Positions 1 through 8,724 of a stretch of DNA of 48,207 bases are shown here, piece by piece. Made by a program: the position numbers and the translations under genes. The stretch's first letter is position 1, and the number at the start of each line of letters is the position of its first letter. Origin of the DNA: Leptolyngbyaceae cyanobacterium MP9P1.79 (GTDB lineage: Bacteria; Cyanobacteriota; Cyanobacteriia; JARCMD01); NCBI GenBank assembly GCA_030248885.1, contig JARCMD010000079.1, positions 1-48,207 on the forward strand. The letters run 5' to 3'. A model generated the notes under the pieces. The model ran no database searches. It was not told the origin of the DNA and saw nothing but the letters and a program-made list of their open reading frames with translations.

Positions 1-513
1 ACTCTGTTTCTCAACCGTTATGCTGCGAAGGTCGATCGGGCCATTCTCACCTGTAGCGGCATCTTTGAATACGACGAAAAAGCCTTTACCGCCTTTCACA
101 AATTCGGGGGCTACGTGGTGCAATTTCGGCCGCCCTGGCTAGCCCGCATTCCCTACATGAGCCGCCTGTTCATGGCTCGGTTTCTGCATCGCCCCCTCCC
201 TGATGCAGTTAGCACGGCTTTTTTGGAAGATTTCCTCATGGCAGACTACGATGCCGCTTTAGGGACAATTTTTACGGCAGTGAGCAAAAAAGCGGCTGAA
301 GAAATGCCGGGAGAATTTTCCCGGTTAACGGTGCCCACGTTGCTCGTTTGTGGGCAATACGACCAAATTATTCCCTTTGCAATGGGACAAAAGGCTGCCG
401 CTCTCAGCGATAAGGTGCAATTCGTTGGAATGCCAAACACAGGACATTTTCCGATGCTGGAAGACTCTGAAAGCTACCTTCGCTATGTGCGAGAGTTTTT
501 GCAAGTTGGGTAA
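1..513 (+). CDS. Alpha/beta-fold hydrolase, 3' part only
   Basis: The reading frame is open from the first base of the window, so the start lies upstream. The visible 170 residues are the lid and C-terminal half of an alpha/beta hydrolase. The late acid is seen in CGQYDQIIP and the catalytic histidine in TGHFPMLED, the usual order Asp then His. The nucleophile elbow is not in the window (LTCSGIF near the start is just after it). Substrate cannot be told; this family covers esterases, haloperoxidase-like enzymes and C-C hydrolases. It runs towards nadB and the two genes converge with only 36 bases between them. Confidence 0.8.
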   Translation, partial: TLFLNRYAAKVDRAILTCSGIFEYDEKAFTAFHKFGGYVVQFRPPWLARIPYMSRLFMARFLHRPLPDAVSTAFLEDFLMADYDAALGTIFTAVSKKAAEEMPGEFSRLTVPTLLVCGQYDQIIPFAMGQKAAALSDKVQFVGMPNTGHFPMLEDSESYLRYVREFLQVG

Positions 514-549
514 GTTTATGGGTAGGGCTAATTAATTCTTGTTCCTGGC

Positions 550-2280
550 TTAGTCTACGCCTACGATCGGTGATGTTTTCCAACGGTGATTCTGCACCAC
601 GGTATGCACCTGCCACTGAGCATTGGCTCTGGCGTAATCCAGCCGATAGTGCCCCCCCCGGCTCTCGGTGCGAAAATGGGCGCTTCTCAGAATCAGATAG
701 CCAATTTCTAATAAATTCCGCACTTCACCCCAAACTCGGAGCAGTTGGCTTGCATTGGGTGTAGGTAAATCGATCGCCGCTCCAGGTTGCAAATCCCGAA
801 ACGCCTGACTTAAGGGAAGCGCATCAAATTCCTGTTGCCACAATTTAACCTGGTCAATCGCTTCCAACAGGCTCTGGGTATCCCGACAGATGCCCACACC
901 CTGCCACATCAAACGGGGCAACTCCCGACGCATTGATTCCAGCGGAGTCACCTGCTCTGACCAGTCCTGGAGCAAATCCTGGGTTTTGGGTGGTGGTAAG
1001 TGACTCGGTTCCGACTCCGGGATGGATAGGGATGCTAACTGGCCGCCAAATACAAGGCATTCCAACAGGGAATTACTGGCCAGACGATTCGCCCCATGCA
1101 CCCCCGTGCTAGCTGTTTCCCCCACGGCATAGAGCCTCGGAATCGAGGTCAGGCTAGTTAAATCTGTAACCACACCCCCCATCCAATAGTGAGCCGCCGG
1201 AGCCACCGGAATGGGGTCTTGGAAAACATCCACCCCCCACTTTTGACAGACTTGAATGATATTGGGAAATCGATGGTGAATCGTGGCAACGGGAATGGGG
1301 CGGAGGTCGAGCCAGACATGGGCGATCGTTGGGTCAGCTTCTGTCCGCTGTAAATGGCTAAAAATAGCCCGGCTGACCACATCTCGGGGAGCCAATTCTC
1401 CATCGGGATGGTAGTCAAAGGTGAATCTGTGCCCTGCCTTATCCACCAAATGCGCTCCCTCTCCCCGCACCGCTTCACTAATCAAAAACCGAGGCGCACC
1501 ATCCTTCGTAAGCGCTGTGGGATGAAATTGCATAAATTCTAAGTCCCGTAATTTGGCCCCCGATCGACTAGCGATCGCCACCCCATCTCCCGTACTCAAG
1601 GTCGGGTTAGTCGTCTGAGCAAACACCTGTCCGCCCCCACCCGTCGCCAAAATCACCGCATCAGCCTTGACCCAAATAAGCTGAGACTCATAGACCAAGC
1701 TCACGCCCTGACAGTCCCCAGTCTCCCCATTGAGCCATAGGTCAAAGACAAACGTCTGGGGCAGGATCTGGATGTTAGGGCGAGTCAACACCTGAGCCGT
1801 GAGGATGCTGACAATTGCGTGTCCCGTTGTATCAGCGGCATGGAGAACGCGACGGCGAGAGTGGGCAGCTTCCAAGGTCAACGCCAGATCCCCGGCTTCC
1901 CGATCGAAGGCAACGCCCATCTCAATCAGCGATCGCACACACTGGGGAGCCTGCTCCACCAAAAACTTCACAGCATCCCAGTCACAAAGTCCTGCCCCCG
2001 CCCGCAGCGTGTCTTCAATGTGGAGGGCATCAGAGTCATCCGGGGCAGTGACAGCGGCAATGCCCCCTTGGGCCCAGTCACTCGCTGAGAGGGAAACCGT
2101 GTCTTTTGTGACGACGACGACCCGTAGCGAAGCGGGTAGACAAAGCGCGGTATACAGTCCAGCCGCTCCCGCACCCACAATTATCACATCGATCGGTTGT
2201 GAGAAATCGAATGCAGGAGGATTGATACTGAGCGAGTCCGATCGTAAATTCAAATCAGTAATACTCCCTGCGAAAAACAT
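550..2280 (-). CDS. nadB: L-aspartate oxidase
   Basis: NadB oxidises L-aspartate to iminoaspartate, which NadA condenses with dihydroxyacetone phosphate to quinolinate in de novo NAD synthesis. The 576-residue protein has an N-terminal FAD dinucleotide motif (VIIVGAGAAGLYTA, about residues 32-45), a flavoprotein second half with HPTAL and SEAVRGEGAHLV, the ARDVVSRAI segment typical of the fumarate reductase/NadB superfamily, and a C-terminal helical domain with ESRGGHYR-like residues. It is slightly longer than E. coli NadB because of a ~28-residue N-terminal lead. The ATG at 2280 is taken as start; a later start near the FAD motif is possible. The gene stands alone, with a long repeat-filled gap upstream. 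Confidence 0.95.
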   Translation of the reverse strand: MFFAGSITDLNLRSDSLSINPPAFDFSQPIDVIIVGAGAAGLYTALCLPASLRVVVVTKDTVSLSASDWAQGGIAAVTAPDDSDALHIEDTLRAGAGLCDWDAVKFLVEQAPQCVRSLIEMGVAFDREAGDLALTLEAAHSRRRVLHAADTTGHAIVSILTAQVLTRPNIQILPQTFVFDLWLNGETGDCQGVSLVYESQLIWVKADAVILATGGGGQVFAQTTNPTLSTGDGVAIASRSGAKLRDLEFMQFHPTALTKDGAPRFLISEAVRGEGAHLVDKAGHRFTFDYHPDGELAPRDVVSRAIFSHLQRTEADPTIAHVWLDLRPIPVATIHHRFPNIIQVCQKWGVDVFQDPIPVAPAAHYWMGGVVTDLTSLTSIPRLYAVGETASTGVHGANRLASNSLLECLVFGGQLASLSIPESEPSHLPPPKTQDLLQDWSEQVTPLESMRRELPRLMWQGVGICRDTQSLLEAIDQVKLWQQEFDALPLSQAFRDLQPGAAIDLPTPNASQLLRVWGEVRNLLEIGYLILRSAHFRTESRGGHYRLDYARANAQWQVHTVVQNHRWKTSPIVGVD

Positions 2281-2448
2281 TGAAGCTGCGCTAATCTCTA
2301 CACCCTTGGGTCTCTGTCGTCAGTCCAGCCATCTCCCCTTGGCTCACCTTAGGAATTGGAATTACATAGCCTGCAATTTTCTGTAGGTTAGGTTGAGCCT
2401 TCCGTAACTTGCTTCCCGTAGGGTAACCCAATGCCTAGAGATATTGAG

Positions 2449-2618
2449 GGGTGCATCTCACTTTTGCAGATCTCCGATCCGCCCACCCTTCGGGAAGCAA
2501 GCTACATCCCCAACCCTTCTCCCTAGGAAGAAGGGAGCCGGAATTCAAAGTCCCTCTCCCTAGGGAGAGGGATTTAGGGTGAGGGTGGATCGGGCGGTTA
2601 CAAAACTGGGATACACCC
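2449..2618. mobile_element. MITE-like element A, 170 bp, with 9-bp target duplication
   Basis: The ends are imperfect inverted repeats: the left end starts GGGTGCATCTCACTTTTG and the right end, reversed, starts GGGTGTATCCCAGTTTTG. It is flanked on both sides by the direct repeat GATATTGAG (2440-2448 and 2619-2627), which marks insertion. The interior carries the CCCTTCTCCCTAGG / CCCTCTCCCTAGGGAG palindromic core also found at 36.4 kb and 45.6 kb. It has no coding capacity, so any mobility would depend on a transposase elsewhere. Confidence 0.8.
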
Positions 2619-2675
2619 GATATTGAGTTGCATTCTTCAACTAACCTACACAGGTTATTGAATCCATGCTCCTTA

Positions 2676-2832
2676 GGAGGTTTCTGAGAAAGATATTACC
2701 GCTGTAGGGGCGTTCGCGTAGCGTGTACTTTGCACTTAGCATCCGGCAGATAAGCCCTTGAATTGACCAGAAGGTCATTGCCCGGATGCTTCGCCCTTCC
2801 GGTGCCTGGCATAACCTTTTCTGGAAATCTCC
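2676..2832. mobile_element. Small palindromic element B, copy 1 (157 bp)
   Basis: This copy aligns over its whole length with 5256-5412, and both copies are exactly 157 bp, which fixes the boundaries. The ends are inverted (GGAGGTTTCTGAGAAA on the left, GGAGATTTCCAGAAAA on the right when reversed). The core reads AGGGGCGTTCGCGTAGCG then TTTGCACTTAGCATCCGG. An internal inverted pair GCATCCGG/CCGGATGC would fold as a hairpin. TTA flanks both ends (2673-2675, 2833-2835), a possible 3-bp target duplication. No protein is encoded. Confidence 0.75.
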
Positions 2833-2902
2833 TTAGTGTTTGGCTTACTCTAATCTGGTTTACTTTAGAAGCAAAGCGCCTTAAAAAAAGCGCCCTAAAA
2901 AA

Positions 2903-2934
2903 CAAAGATAAGCAACCTGGGCTGCTTATCTTTG
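2903..2934 (-). terminator. Rho-independent terminator of psbU
   Basis: A perfect 12-bp stem (CAAAGATAAGCA with TGCTTATCTTTG) with an 8-base loop lies 43 bases after the psbU stop codon. On the minus strand it is followed by TTTTTT. Confidence 0.85.
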
Positions 2935-2977
2935 TAAATTAGACCTTTAAGCACAACGATCGGCAGAGGGGGAGCAA

Positions 2978-3412
2978 CTAACGGTAAATGCCATTGTTAA
3001 ACCGATCGCCGCCTTCCACCAACGCATCTTCTGCATCAGAAACCGTAAACTTGTCAAAATTAGCCTTCAGCGTTTCCTTTTGTCGTTCACTTAGCCCAGC
3101 AATGTTCAATACATCCTCAACTTTTTCATAGGGCGCATTTTTCACAACCACCTTAGCCAACGTGGGATACATCCCAGAGTATTGCAAGAAAGCCCGCACA
3201 TTGGTGTTGTTCAAGTCAATTTTCTTACCAAATTCCGTGCCCAGCTTATCATCCATAACATTACGCGGGGCTGCTTCCACCTCGGCTGCCAGGATAGAAG
3301 AGAACACGCCAGGAGATAGGACTCCAGCCGTTGCCGATCGGGGCAACTCTACCCAGCCCATGCAACCCATGACCAAACTGACTAGCACTAACAAGCGAAC
3401 ACAGAACTTCAT
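2978..3412 (-). CDS. psbU: Photosystem II 12 kDa extrinsic protein PsbU
   Basis: PsbU is a lumenal subunit of the oxygen-evolving complex that stabilises the manganese cluster with PsbO and PsbV. The 144-residue precursor has a signal sequence ([19 protein letters not shown]) ending near the SATA/AEA region around residues 30-45. The mature part has the conserved core [20 protein letters not shown] and a helix-hairpin-helix-like [21 protein letters not shown] start at the ATG at 3412, preceded by AGAGAGGA at good spacing; an upstream start at 3448 would add 12 residues before the signal peptide and is unlikely. A terminator follows at 2903-2934. It appears monocistronic. Confidence 0.95.
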   Translation of the reverse strand: MKFCVRLLVLVSLVMGCMGWVELPRSATAGVLSPGVFSSILAAEVEAAPRNVMDDKLGTEFGKKIDLNNTNVRAFLQYSGMYPTLAKVVVKNAPYEKVEDVLNIAGLSERQKETLKANFDKFTVSDAEDALVEGGDRFNNGIYR

Positions 3413-3804
3413 TGCCAATTCCTCTCTATGACCCAATTTATAATTCAACGATGAGATTTGTCACCTCACTGCTTAGGTTTACTCCAAGCGTTCACTCTCG
3501 TCACTGCTGGAGTTATGGTTTACCAAGGCTAAGTTTGAAAGCTGATTTTTAAGAGTAAAAAATAGAATCAAAATCAATGCTGCTAAAAGATGATCAAATC
3601 CAAACATCATCCAAACCTATCCCCACAGTGAGCATCACAAATGCCTGAAATCTAGGTTAGCGTACAGTGTACCCAGAGAGGCTAAGGATTTACGCTTTCA
3701 GTGACTTCCAGCTAGATAATAGGTTTGTTCTAGACGTTTTTCGCGCTAAACGTCATCTAAATTAACGGGGTCAAAATTAACAGGTCAAATTTGGCCAAGC
3801 TGCC
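3413..3804. other. Intergenic region upstream of psbU
   Basis: This 392-base AT-rich stretch lies between psbU and the end of the FHA-cyclase gene. It must hold the psbU promoter. I see no tRNA, hairpin terminator or repeat in it that I could name. Confidence 0.5.
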
Positions 3805-4797
3805 CTAACCCATGACCTTACCCACTTTACGCTGCAAAAAAGCGTCCAAAGCGGGGAACGAGGCGGCGTAGGTTAGGGTTGGCATCTCGTACCCTTTGAG
3901 ATGCACTGTATATTCCTTGAATAAATCAGCATCAATACCCAGCGTAGATAGGTACTCGTAGGTTGTTTCACCCACCGCAAGATCAGTTCCAATTTGTTTG
4001 GTTGAGGTTTCCAGGCGAAACGCAGCATTGACGGTATCACCCAAAGCCGTATAGTCAGGCCGATCGCCACTTCCGGTATTTCCCACCATCGCATAGCCCG
4101 TATTGATGCCTGCCCCGATTCGCAGCGGAAAGGGCAGCGGATATTGATTGTACAAATCACTTGTCATGTGCTGAAGCGCATTGAGAGCTTGGCAAATCTG
4201 GAGCATTTCATGATTGCTCACACCTTGGGGGCCATGAATCCAAACTGCCATGACCGCATCGCCAATGTACTTATCCACCCAGCTACCGTACTCTCGAATA
4301 ATTTTTCCAGCGTGGCGAAACCACGTTCCAATCAACTCGGAGAGCAGTTTTTCATCTAGTTGCTGCGTCAACACAGTGAAGTTGCGAATATCAACGACTA
4401 AAACAGAAATTAATCGTCGGACATGCAAAATAGCCGTCGCCGTAAATTCTTTTGACATATCCATAGAGATTTCTTCTTGTTGCTGCCTACTAGGACAGAA
4501 GAAGTCAAGCTCGGTCTGTCCAAAGGTCAGTGCATCCGCATTGCGTAGCGTCACAGGAATGCTCACCCGTCGCCCATTGACAAACGACCCATTCCGGCTA
4601 CCCAAATCAATCAGATAGTACTCACCCGTTTCCATGAATTGCAACATGGCGTGGTTGCGGGAAATCCAGCGATCGGAAAGCACAAAATTATTCTCGTCAC
4701 CTCGCCCGATCGTCCAACAGTTGGTGCCGCTTAGGGGAAGATAACGATTACCTTCTTCGGTTCTCAATACAAGATGTGGTGTGGATTGAAAATTCAC
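3805..4797 (-). CDS. FHA domain-containing class III adenylate cyclase
   Basis: The 330-residue protein has an N-terminal FHA phosphothreonine-binding domain (about residues 28-95, with GRGDENNF, SRNHA and LGSRNGSFVN) and a class III nucleotide cyclase domain (about 128-300). Catalytic residues appear complete: metal-binding D136 (VDIRNFT) and D180 (IGDAVMAV), adenine-specifying K176 (WVDKYIG), the DYT of residues 248-250, and transition-state residues N257 and R261 (NAAFRLE). It should therefore make cAMP, though specificity is inferred. No membrane segment is seen, so it is probably cytoplasmic. The FHA domain suggests recruitment by a Ser/Thr-phosphorylated partner; a Ser/Thr kinase lies at 22-24 kb, but no link is shown. 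Confidence 0.9.
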   Translation of the reverse strand: MNFQSTPHLVLRTEEGNRYLPLSGTNCWTIGRGDENNFVLSDRWISRNHAMLQFMETGEYYLIDLGSRNGSFVNGRRVSIPVTLRNADALTFGQTELDFFCPSRQQQEEISMDMSKEFTATAILHVRRLISVLVVDIRNFTVLTQQLDEKLLSELIGTWFRHAGKIIREYGSWVDKYIGDAVMAVWIHGPQGVSNHEMLQICQALNALQHMTSDLYNQYPLPFPLRIGAGINTGYAMVGNTGSGDRPDYTALGDTVNAAFRLETSTKQIGTDLAVGETTYEYLSTLGIDADLFKEYTVHLKGYEMPTLTYAASFPALDAFLQRKVGKVMG

Positions 4798-5255
4798 TAT
4801 GACCTAAAACAAGGATAGCTCTTCCCTTATGATGTATCCTGACGCTGCCTACTACATTTATAGGCGACACATCCCTTAATCTCCTAATTTATGTTGCCCG
4901 ACTCAGGAACTGTTCAAAACTACTTATTACGTCACCTAGAAGCTTACCCTCAAAGTAAGGAAACACGATAAAACCAGAGGAATAGCTCAAGGGGTGAACT
5001 ATTTATCACAGTTAGCCAACCGCATTTCGTTGAATTGGGTAGACAGTTCAGTCTGCGATCGTTTTGTGAGCAACCTTACCTAATTCACTTCTTACAACAG
5101 TGTAGAGCTTTGGCAGCAGACTTGGTTTGCACCCACAAAGTCTGGTAAGTTTGCAGACATTTTTCTCCCGTAGCTACGCCGATCGTGCCATTCACAAACT
5201 ATTACTATTCACAAACATTTCCTAAGTGTCCCGGATCTAACTGGCTCACATCCAG
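4798..5255. other. Intergenic region without recognised gene
   Basis: This stretch of about 460 bases lies between the cyclase start and element B copy 2. I see no convincing coding frame, tRNA or strong terminator. It should contain the promoter of the cyclase gene. Confidence 0.4.
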
Positions 5256-5412
5256 AGAGATTTCTGAGAAATAACATACTTCTGTAGGGGCGTTCGCGTA
5301 GCGCGTGCTTTGCACTTAGCATCCGGCAGATAGAGCCTTAAATCGACTAGAAGGTCATTGCCCGGATACTTCGCCCTTCCTGTGCCTGGTATAAACTTTC
5401 CCAGAAATCTCC
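5256..5412. mobile_element. Small palindromic element B, copy 2 (157 bp)
   Basis: This is a full-length partner of 2676-2832, with the same length, the same GGGGCGTTCGCGTAGCG and GCACTTAGCATCCGGCAG core, and inverted ends (AGAGATTTCTGAGAAA and GGAGATTTCTGGGAAA when reversed). It ends 16 bases before the DUF3120 stop codon, so it may also affect the 3' end of that transcript. No clear target duplication is seen. Confidence 0.75.
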
Positions 5413-5428
5413 TAAATGCAGTCTCGGA

Positions 5429-6184
5429 CTATGCAGCGGCCGCAGCAGCTAACCAAAACAGTCCATCAACGAGAATCGTGCTTAAAACTGCGCCGCCACA
5501 AGCCCACCAATGAAGACGGGGAGAGCGGAGAGATACAAAACCTGTAGCACCCAGAACAGTAGCGAGGACTGTAATCCATCCCAGTCCCCAAAACGTATGG
5601 ACTTGAGCAATCGCACTTTGAAAAATGGGCATGGTCAATTCTGGCTCCACCTGCATAATTTGCCGCCAGTGTGGAATTAAATCTACCAAGTAAAAATACA
5701 AATCTGTGACTGCTGTGCCGAAGAGAGACCCAAAGTAAAAAAAGCTTCCAACCTTACCCCAGCTTCGCGTCATCGTCCAAAGAGCAAAGGGTAATCCGAT
5801 CGCCTCGATCGGGAGGTGCAACAACGGTTCCCCACGAAACCAACCCCAGTAGATAGCGCCAGCCAGCCAACTCCACGCAAATCCTAATAGCAAATCCCCC
5901 CACAGCCGTGTAGCGGGACGAAAAAGCAGCGCAACTCCTAGCCAAACCCAAACTCCTGTCACCGCTACGCTCAATGCGGGGAGAAAGCGCACCAGCGGGG
6001 CTTCCACAAAAACAGGAACTGAAACCAGAAACACAGATGCTGCTAAAACTGACCACGCTCGACCCCGATCGATCCGTTGCCACAGCGGAGCGGGCATCTC
6101 TCCAGCTAAGGCAGTAGCAGTAGTAACAGGGTCAGCAGGCACTTGCGAAATCAATGGGTTATTAAACAAGGTATTGTTAAGCAA
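5429..6184 (-). CDS. DUF3120 family membrane protein
   Basis: The 251-residue protein is mostly hydrophobic, with about six or seven predicted membrane segments from residue 43 on (for example WSVLAASVFLVSVPVFVEAPL, FLPALSVAVTGVWVWLGVALL) after a polar N-terminus of about 40 residues. It resembles the cyanobacterial DUF3120 family, whose function is unknown. Conserved-looking polar features include EAIGLPFALWTM and the DLYFYLVDLIPHWRQIMQVEP loop. The C-terminus ends in an alanine run. The gene lies downstream of the Mn-catalase gene on the same strand, but a strong hairpin separates them. Confidence 0.8.
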   Translation of the reverse strand: MLNNTLFNNPLISQVPADPVTTATALAGEMPAPLWQRIDRGRAWSVLAASVFLVSVPVFVEAPLVRFLPALSVAVTGVWVWLGVALLFRPATRLWGDLLLGFAWSWLAGAIYWGWFRGEPLLHLPIEAIGLPFALWTMTRSWGKVGSFFYFGSLFGTAVTDLYFYLVDLIPHWRQIMQVEPELTMPIFQSAIAQVHTFWGLGWITVLATVLGATGFVSLRSPRLHWWACGGAVLSTILVDGLFWLAAAAAA

Positions 6185-6251
6185 TGTTTCTAAGATTCGT
6201 TACCTAAGTTTACCTTAAATGAGATTAACTTAGGTTGGCTTGAGGTACAAA

Positions 6252-6304
6252 TATGCCCCTAGGGGGTATGCCAATTATTCTAGCAGATCCCCCCTAGGGG
6301 CATA
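6252..6304. terminator. Strong hairpin between Mn-catalase and DUF3120 genes
   Basis: A perfect 15-bp inverted repeat (TATGCCCCTAGGGGG at 6252-6266, its complement at 6290-6304) encloses a 23-base loop. It lies 117 bases past the catalase stop. It lacks a long T-run, so it could be a terminator, an RNA-stabilising hairpin or an operator for the DUF3120 gene. Confidence 0.55.
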
Positions 6305-6420
6305 AATTTATAGAGTTTAGAGCGATCGAACGAGGAGCTAGACTTGGGGAATAAGGGTGTAAAAGTCTCTCAGGTCAGGCATTACAACAAATACGTTCCC
6401 AAATCCAGACAACTATCCTC

Positions 6421-7134
6421 TTAGCTCATTGAGACCTGCGGCTCTGTTGTACCTCCAGGCGAAGGTTGCCCGATGTATTCAAAATTCTCATCAGAATTCC
6501 ACGGGCCGCGCTGATCTTCCTTACCATTGGACGACAAATTGAAGTACAGGTTAACCGTTTCATCGGGCTTGACATTTCCAAAGAAAGGCTCGTCAAGCTT
6601 GCCCAAGGAGTCTAGGGCCTTCATGAACATCTTGGTATGGGAAATCTCGCGAGTTAGCAAGTGAATTAAAGTCTGCTTAGTTCCGGCATCAGTCGCCAAG
6701 TTGATTAAAGCTTCGTAGGTTTGCCGAGCGCCTGCTTCGGCAGCAAGGTTCGCTCTTAAGTCACGCACCACATCGCCTCCCTCGTTCAAGTAGCTAGCAG
6801 TCCAAGCGCTCCCTTGACTGTCTAGGAAATGGGGCCCCAGACCACGTACGGCAAACAAGGAACTCTTGTAAGCTTCTGTTTGGTCCACATTTTTGGTGTG
6901 AGCCTCGATCATTTTGCCCACCATCTCCAAGTGGCCAAATTCTTCGATCGCAATGTCTTGTAGCATGTCCTTAATCCCAGCGTTTTCGACATGGAAGGAC
7001 TGTACCCAATATTGCAGAGCAGCCGTCAGTTCCCCTGTTGCTCCTCCAAATTGTTCTAGCAGTAGCTGTCCGAAGCGGGGATCGGGGTTGCCAACATTGA
7101 CGGGTTGAATCGTTTCTTTTTTATGAAAAAACAT
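6421..7134 (-). CDS. Manganese catalase
   Basis: Non-haem dimanganese catalases dismutate hydrogen peroxide in the cytoplasm. The 237-residue ferritin-like protein carries the expected ligands: E35 (GATGELTAAL), E65 and H68 (IEEFGHLEMV), E133 (AAEAGARQTYE) and H166 (REISHTKMF). The E133 to H166 spacing of 33 matches the E149/H182 pair of the Lactobacillus enzyme. The C-terminal tail (NLYFNLSSNGKEDQRGPWN) is typical of this family. The start at 7134 gives MFFHKKE, and GGAG-like bases precede it. The neighbouring glutaredoxin-glutathione synthetase operon, transcribed divergently, fits a peroxide-defence setting, though co-regulation is not shown. Confidence 0.95.
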   Translation of the reverse strand: MFFHKKETIQPVNVGNPDPRFGQLLLEQFGGATGELTAALQYWVQSFHVENAGIKDMLQDIAIEEFGHLEMVGKMIEAHTKNVDQTEAYKSSLFAVRGLGPHFLDSQGSAWTASYLNEGGDVVRDLRANLAAEAGARQTYEALINLATDAGTKQTLIHLLTREISHTKMFMKALDSLGKLDEPFFGNVKPDETVNLYFNLSSNGKEDQRGPWNSDENFEYIGQPSPGGTTEPQVSMS

Positions 7135-7398
7135 AGTTCTCCTTTGTTTTCCTTCTGCAAAATTTCGTTTAAAAGCACTTCAGTGGGGCTGAAAGTACTT
7201 TATTAACTTCAGAATCTTAAATCCCAAACTTCAGTAAAGCGTGATCCTAGCGAAGGAGCTATAGAGTAGACGTGTTCTACCCAAAGCATCATCCTTCCTT
7301 AATGCTGATGCTAGTCCCACATAGAAATAGCTGAGAGCCGCAGAAGTACGCCTTAGCCCTTTAGAATTAGTAGGAACTGCTTGAGATTTAAGCGCACT

Positions 7399-7656
7399 AT
7401 GACGGCTAAAGTTGAAGTTTATACGTGGGCAAGTTGCCCCTTCTGCATTAGAGCTAAGGCGTTATTGGCTCAGAAGCACGCTGACTTCATTGAGTACAGT
7501 ATTGATGGCGATGAGGCGGCACGGGCTAAGATGGCACAACGGGCTAATGGGCGACGATCGGTGCCCCAAATCTTTATTAACGATGAGCATATTGGCGGCT
7601 GTGACGATATTTACAGCCTCAACGCTCAAGGCAAACTAGATGCCCTGTTGTCATGA
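7399..7656 (+). CDS. grxC: Glutaredoxin 3 (GrxC type)
   Basis: This 85-residue dithiol glutaredoxin reduces disulfides and glutathione mixed disulfides using glutathione. The active site CPFC is at C13/C16, followed by the cis-proline segment RSVPQIFIND and the glutathione-binding GGCDDIYSL. I choose the ATG at 7399; the frame is open to a TTG at 7381, which would add six residues and lacks support. The last four bases overlap the start of gshB (ATGA), indicating translational coupling. This gene pair is common in cyanobacteria. Confidence 0.93.
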   Translation: MTAKVEVYTWASCPFCIRAKALLAQKHADFIEYSIDGDEAARAKMAQRANGRRSVPQIFINDEHIGGCDDIYSLNAQGKLDALLS

Positions 7657-8636
7657 AACTTGCCTTCATCATTGATCCCATTGAATACCTCAACCCCGGA
7701 CACGACACGAGTGTGGCGCTCATGGAATCGGCTCAAGCGTTAGGACATGAGGTTTGGGTCACGCAATCCAACCAATTGAGTGTGGTGGAAGGAAAAGCAT
7801 GGGCAACCTTAGCCCCTGTGACACTGAAACCAGTGCAGCGTGTGGAAGGTCGCTGGGTTGCGGCTGAATCTTGGTATGAAGTGGGCGATCGGCTTTTGTG
7901 TCTTCTAGAACAGATGGATGCAGTGTTTATGCGTACCGATCCTCCTGTAACAGTACCGTACCTTTACGCCACCTATGTTCTGGACTACATCGATTCCACC
8001 AAAACATTGGTGATCAATGCTCCTAAAGGCTTGAGAACTGCCAATGAAAAAATGTATGCCCTCCAATTTACCCAGGCTATCCCAGAGACGATCGTCAGTC
8101 AGGATAAGCAGGTCATCCGGCAGTTTGTAGAAGCAAAGGGAGCAGCAGTTCTAAAACCCTTGGGAGGCAAGGCGGGCGAAGGCATTTTATTCATGGAATC
8201 GAGCGATCGAAACTTCAATTCCATCGTGGAAATCAGCACTCACCAGGGTAAAGTTCCCGTCATGGTGCAAAACTATTTGCCCGCTGCAAAAGAAGGCGAT
8301 AAGCGAATTATCTTACTCAATGGAGAGCCGATCGGTGCAGTGAATCGGATTCCCACAGGCAAAGAGTTTCGCGGCAACATGGCAGTGGGCGGCAGAGTTG
8401 CTTCAACGCAAATCACTCAGCGAGAATACGAAATCTGTGCCCAACTAGCCCCCACCTTACAACGTGACGGACTAATTTTTGTCGGCATTGATATCATTGG
8501 TGGCTATCTTACCGAAGTCAACGTCACCAGCCCTACAGGAATCAGGGAAATCGATCTGCTAGATGATGTGTGCTTAGGCAACCAAGTTATGGAGTGGGTA
8601 GCAAAAACAGTTGCAGGCAGCACTACTGTTGCTTAA
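7653..8636 (+). CDS. gshB: Glutathione synthetase
   Basis: GshB joins gamma-glutamylcysteine and glycine with ATP to make glutathione. The 327-residue length is normal for the bacterial type. Features include the N-terminal MKLAFIIDPIEYLNPGHDTS, the MRTDPPV motif, the ATP-grasp segment VLKPLGGKAGEGI, the LPAAKEGDKRIILLNGEPIG stretch and a C-terminal metal-binding region TEVNVTSPTGIREID. It overlaps grxC by 4 bp and is surely co-transcribed. A palindromic terminator follows at 8674-8691. Confidence 0.97.
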   Translation: MKLAFIIDPIEYLNPGHDTSVALMESAQALGHEVWVTQSNQLSVVEGKAWATLAPVTLKPVQRVEGRWVAAESWYEVGDRLLCLLEQMDAVFMRTDPPVTVPYLYATYVLDYIDSTKTLVINAPKGLRTANEKMYALQFTQAIPETIVSQDKQVIRQFVEAKGAAVLKPLGGKAGEGILFMESSDRNFNSIVEISTHQGKVPVMVQNYLPAAKEGDKRIILLNGEPIGAVNRIPTGKEFRGNMAVGGRVASTQITQREYEICAQLAPTLQRDGLIFVGIDIIGGYLTEVNVTSPTGIREIDLLDDVCLGNQVMEWVAKTVAGSTTVA

Positions 8637-8673
8637 TCCATTCAATCAGGAGCTTCAAAGTAATTGCCTCAAT

Positions 8674-8691
8674 AAGGGGCTTAAGCCCCTT
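8674..8691. terminator. Palindromic terminator after gshB
   Basis: The 18-bp perfect palindrome AAGGGGCTTAAGCCCCTT folds as a 7-bp GC-rich stem with a TTAA loop. It lies between gshB and the oppositely oriented phosphatase pseudogene and could serve both. Confidence 0.65.
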
Positions 8692-8724
8692 GTCTGCCTA
8701 AACTAGTTCTACATTCCTCATGGG

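Noticed and set aside
2696-2905. 69-codon minus-strand frame in the region before psbU
   Set aside because: It lies within element B copy 1, and its codons follow the repeat, not a protein family.
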